This document shows positions 6,415 to 7,503 of a stretch of 7,503 nucleotides of DNA, piece by piece. Every line of letters starts with the position of its first letter. The stretch's first letter is position 1. The notes below the pieces were generated by a model. That model was given only the letters and a program-made list of their open reading frames with translations, made no database searches and was not told the DNA's origin. Source of the DNA: an uncultured Parabacteroides sp. (GTDB lineage: Bacteria; Bacteroidota; Bacteroidia; Bacteroidales; Tannerellaceae). Both the position numbers and the translations under genes were made by a program. The DNA is taken from the NCBI GenBank assembly GCA_947074335.1, contig CAMTPG010000122.1:1-7503 (forward strand). Direction: 5' to 3'.

Positions 6415-7265
6415 TAGCCCAGTTTATAAAAAGCGAATAATTTGAGTGAAGGTTTTTTGCCGGTCAGATTCCGGGTTACGGGTTTTTGTACTAACCGGAA
6501 TGAGCGGGCAACGAAAGACTCTAATTTATAATCTTCTATTTTTTTATGCCATTGCAACAGGCGAATATCCGATTTCATTTTATCGGCATGCAGAAACAGA
6601 TTTTGTAAAGAACGTTGCATTTTCTTCAGATAATCAGCCGAATTCTCCAGCGACCGGTGATAAACGGGATTATCAATGTGAAGAACCGGTATCCCGGCTT
6701 CGCGCATGCGGATACCAAAACTGGCATCTTCGTAGCCAAAATGCATGGTTTCGTCGAACCGGATCTCATTAAAGACAGCTTTCTCAATCATGAAGCTCAT
6801 GCCGATAAAACGGGCATGCGGATTTTTGTTGCGATCTGTTGCCGGCATCTCTTCTACTGCTGTTCCATACGCATAACGCAAAGCCTGATCGGGCGGAATA
6901 TTCTGCCGTTCATAAGTAAAACCGCCGCAAATAACATTTCCCGGATGCATGGCAGCAATATAGTCCTTTAAAAATGTACCGGATGCCGGAAAAGTATCGG
7001 CATCCAGAAATAACAACCAGGAATATCGGGCTTTGTCTGCCAACAGATTGCGGATAACCGCCGGTCCGATATTGTCGGTTAATCGAATAAACGTACAATC
7101 GGGAAAAGAGTTGATGATTTCATTCTCCTTTTGAAACTCAGCAGAAGAGGCATCATCTGCCACAATGATTTCAAAAGGAATATGCAGTTCCGACGCCTGA
7201 TTCCTAATTTCCCGAATCAGGGCAACACATACCGTATTATATGTCGGAATCAAAACAGACAGCAT
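6360..7265 (-). CDS. Family 2 glycosyltransferase
   Basis: A 301-residue inverting GT-A enzyme. The N-terminal strand and loop VLIPTYN (4-10) and VADDAS (35-40) form the nucleotide-binding start. LFLDAD (85-90) carries the DxD metal site (D88, D90), and GYEDASFGIRM (177-187) holds the ED pair (179-180) expected for the catalytic base region. The C-terminal 100 residues are basic and partly amphipathic (a patch near 275-288, FAFYKLGYYCLVSV), probably peripheral membrane contact rather than a clear transmembrane helix. It would add a sugar to a lipid-linked surface glycan or LPS core, but the donor and acceptor cannot be read from sequence. Only one base separates its ATG (7265) from the stop of the preceding GT4-like gene (TAACATG), so the two are co-transcribed and probably translationally coupled. 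Its last 17 codons and stop lie opposite the 3' end of folK. Confidence 0.93.
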   Translation of the reverse strand: MLSVLIPTYNTVCVALIREIRNQASELHIPFEIIVADDASSAEFQKENEIINSFPDCTFIRLTDNIGPAVIRNLLADKARYSWLLFLDADTFPASGTFLKDYIAAMHPGNVICGGFTYERQNIPPDQALRYAYGTAVEEMPATDRNKNPHARFIGMSFMIEKAVFNEIRFDETMHFGYEDASFGIRMREAGIPVLHIDNPVYHRSLENSADYLKKMQRSLQNLFLHADKMKSDIRLLQWHKKIEDYKLESFVARSFRLVQKPVTRNLTGKKPSLKLFAFYKLGYYCLVSVNSKRADNASEI

Positions 7266-7266
7266 G

Positions 7267-7503
7267 TTAATCCTTTATTAATGTATCAAAAATAGTCATA
7301 AATTGTTCAGCCTGCGATTTCCGTGAGAATTTTTCGATCTCTTTTTTATCCGGTTCTGTTTGAGTATAACCCGCCTTCAGCCAATATTTATATTGTGTCG
7401 AAATGAAATGTAAGGCTTCCTCTTTGGTACGTGCGGCAATGCCAGTCTTTGTTTTTCGTATGGTCTCTTCCAGATAACTTTCGTCGCTGCGTACACAAAG
7501 AAT
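7267..7503 (-). CDS. GT4-like glycosyltransferase, C-terminal 78 residues (5' end outside window)
   Basis: An open frame runs without stop from the window edge to TAA at 7269-7267 and gives 78 residues. The stretch VRSDESYLEETIRKTKTG (4-21), followed by IAARTKEEALHFI (22-34), resembles the end of the donor-binding domain of group 1/GT4 enzymes, where a conserved acidic residue contacts the nucleotide-sugar and is followed by 'G..a...eel...i'. The end, EIEKFSRKSQAEQFMTIFDTLI (56-77 region), is the usual closing helix with its 'fsr..qa..f..i...l' pattern. The single-base gap to the downstream GT2 gene supports a glycosyltransferase operon that continues to the right. The family assignment rests on a short C-terminal piece and is less sure than the reading frame itself. 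Confidence 0.72.
   Translation of the reverse strand: MLCVRSDESYLEETIRKTKTGIAARTKEEALHFISTQYKYWLKAGYTQTEPDKKEIEKFSRKSQAEQFMTIFDTLIKD

Noticed and set aside
6446..6971. Plus-strand ORFs of 108 and 118 residues opposite the GT2 gene
   Set aside because: They are antisense to the catalytic region of a clear GT2 enzyme and overlap each other; shadow frames.

Overview
The window looks like the end of a draft or metagenomic contig from a Bacteroidetes bacterium, most likely order Bacteroidales. The pointers are a fused FeoA-FeoB protein followed by a tiny Cys-rich FeoB-associated membrane protein, a FolK of the short 'IPIDIDLLQW' type, no clear Shine-Dalgarno sequences, and promoter-like boxes of the Bacteroidetes form (TAnnTTTG with a TTG-type box about 20 bases upstream). 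Taxonomy below phylum is inference.

The first 50 bases are not genomic. They match the Illumina i7 adapter/primer read toward the insert, including an 8-base index, so the natural DNA starts at 51. The adapter also supplies two bases of the apparent stop codon of the first gene, which is therefore cut short artificially.

Layout. On the minus strand, transcribed right to left: (1) 7503-6360, the C-terminal end of a GT4-like glycosyltransferase followed one base later by a family 2 glycosyltransferase. (2) 5926-3296, feoAB (ferrous iron uptake) and, three bases later, a 51-residue Cys-rich partner that lacks its own line in a standard long-ORF scan. (3) 3192-51, a second cluster: a calcineurin-like phosphoesterase lipoprotein, an O-antigen ligase/polymerase-like membrane protein and the N-terminal half of a GT4 glycosyltransferase, all tightly packed. 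The only plus-strand gene is folK (6022-6414). It diverges from feoAB over a 95-base promoter region and converges on the GT2 gene with a 55-base 3' overlap.

The genes fall into three jobs: cell-surface polysaccharide or LPS assembly at both ends, Fe(II) import in the middle, and one folate enzyme. The left polysaccharide cluster is visibly more AT-rich than the feo and right-hand glycosyltransferase regions, as is common for exchangeable surface-polysaccharide loci. I see no RNA gene, CRISPR array, insertion sequence or clear novel defence-type system. The least explained arrangement is the phosphoesterase lipoprotein placed first in the Wzy-like/GT4 cluster.
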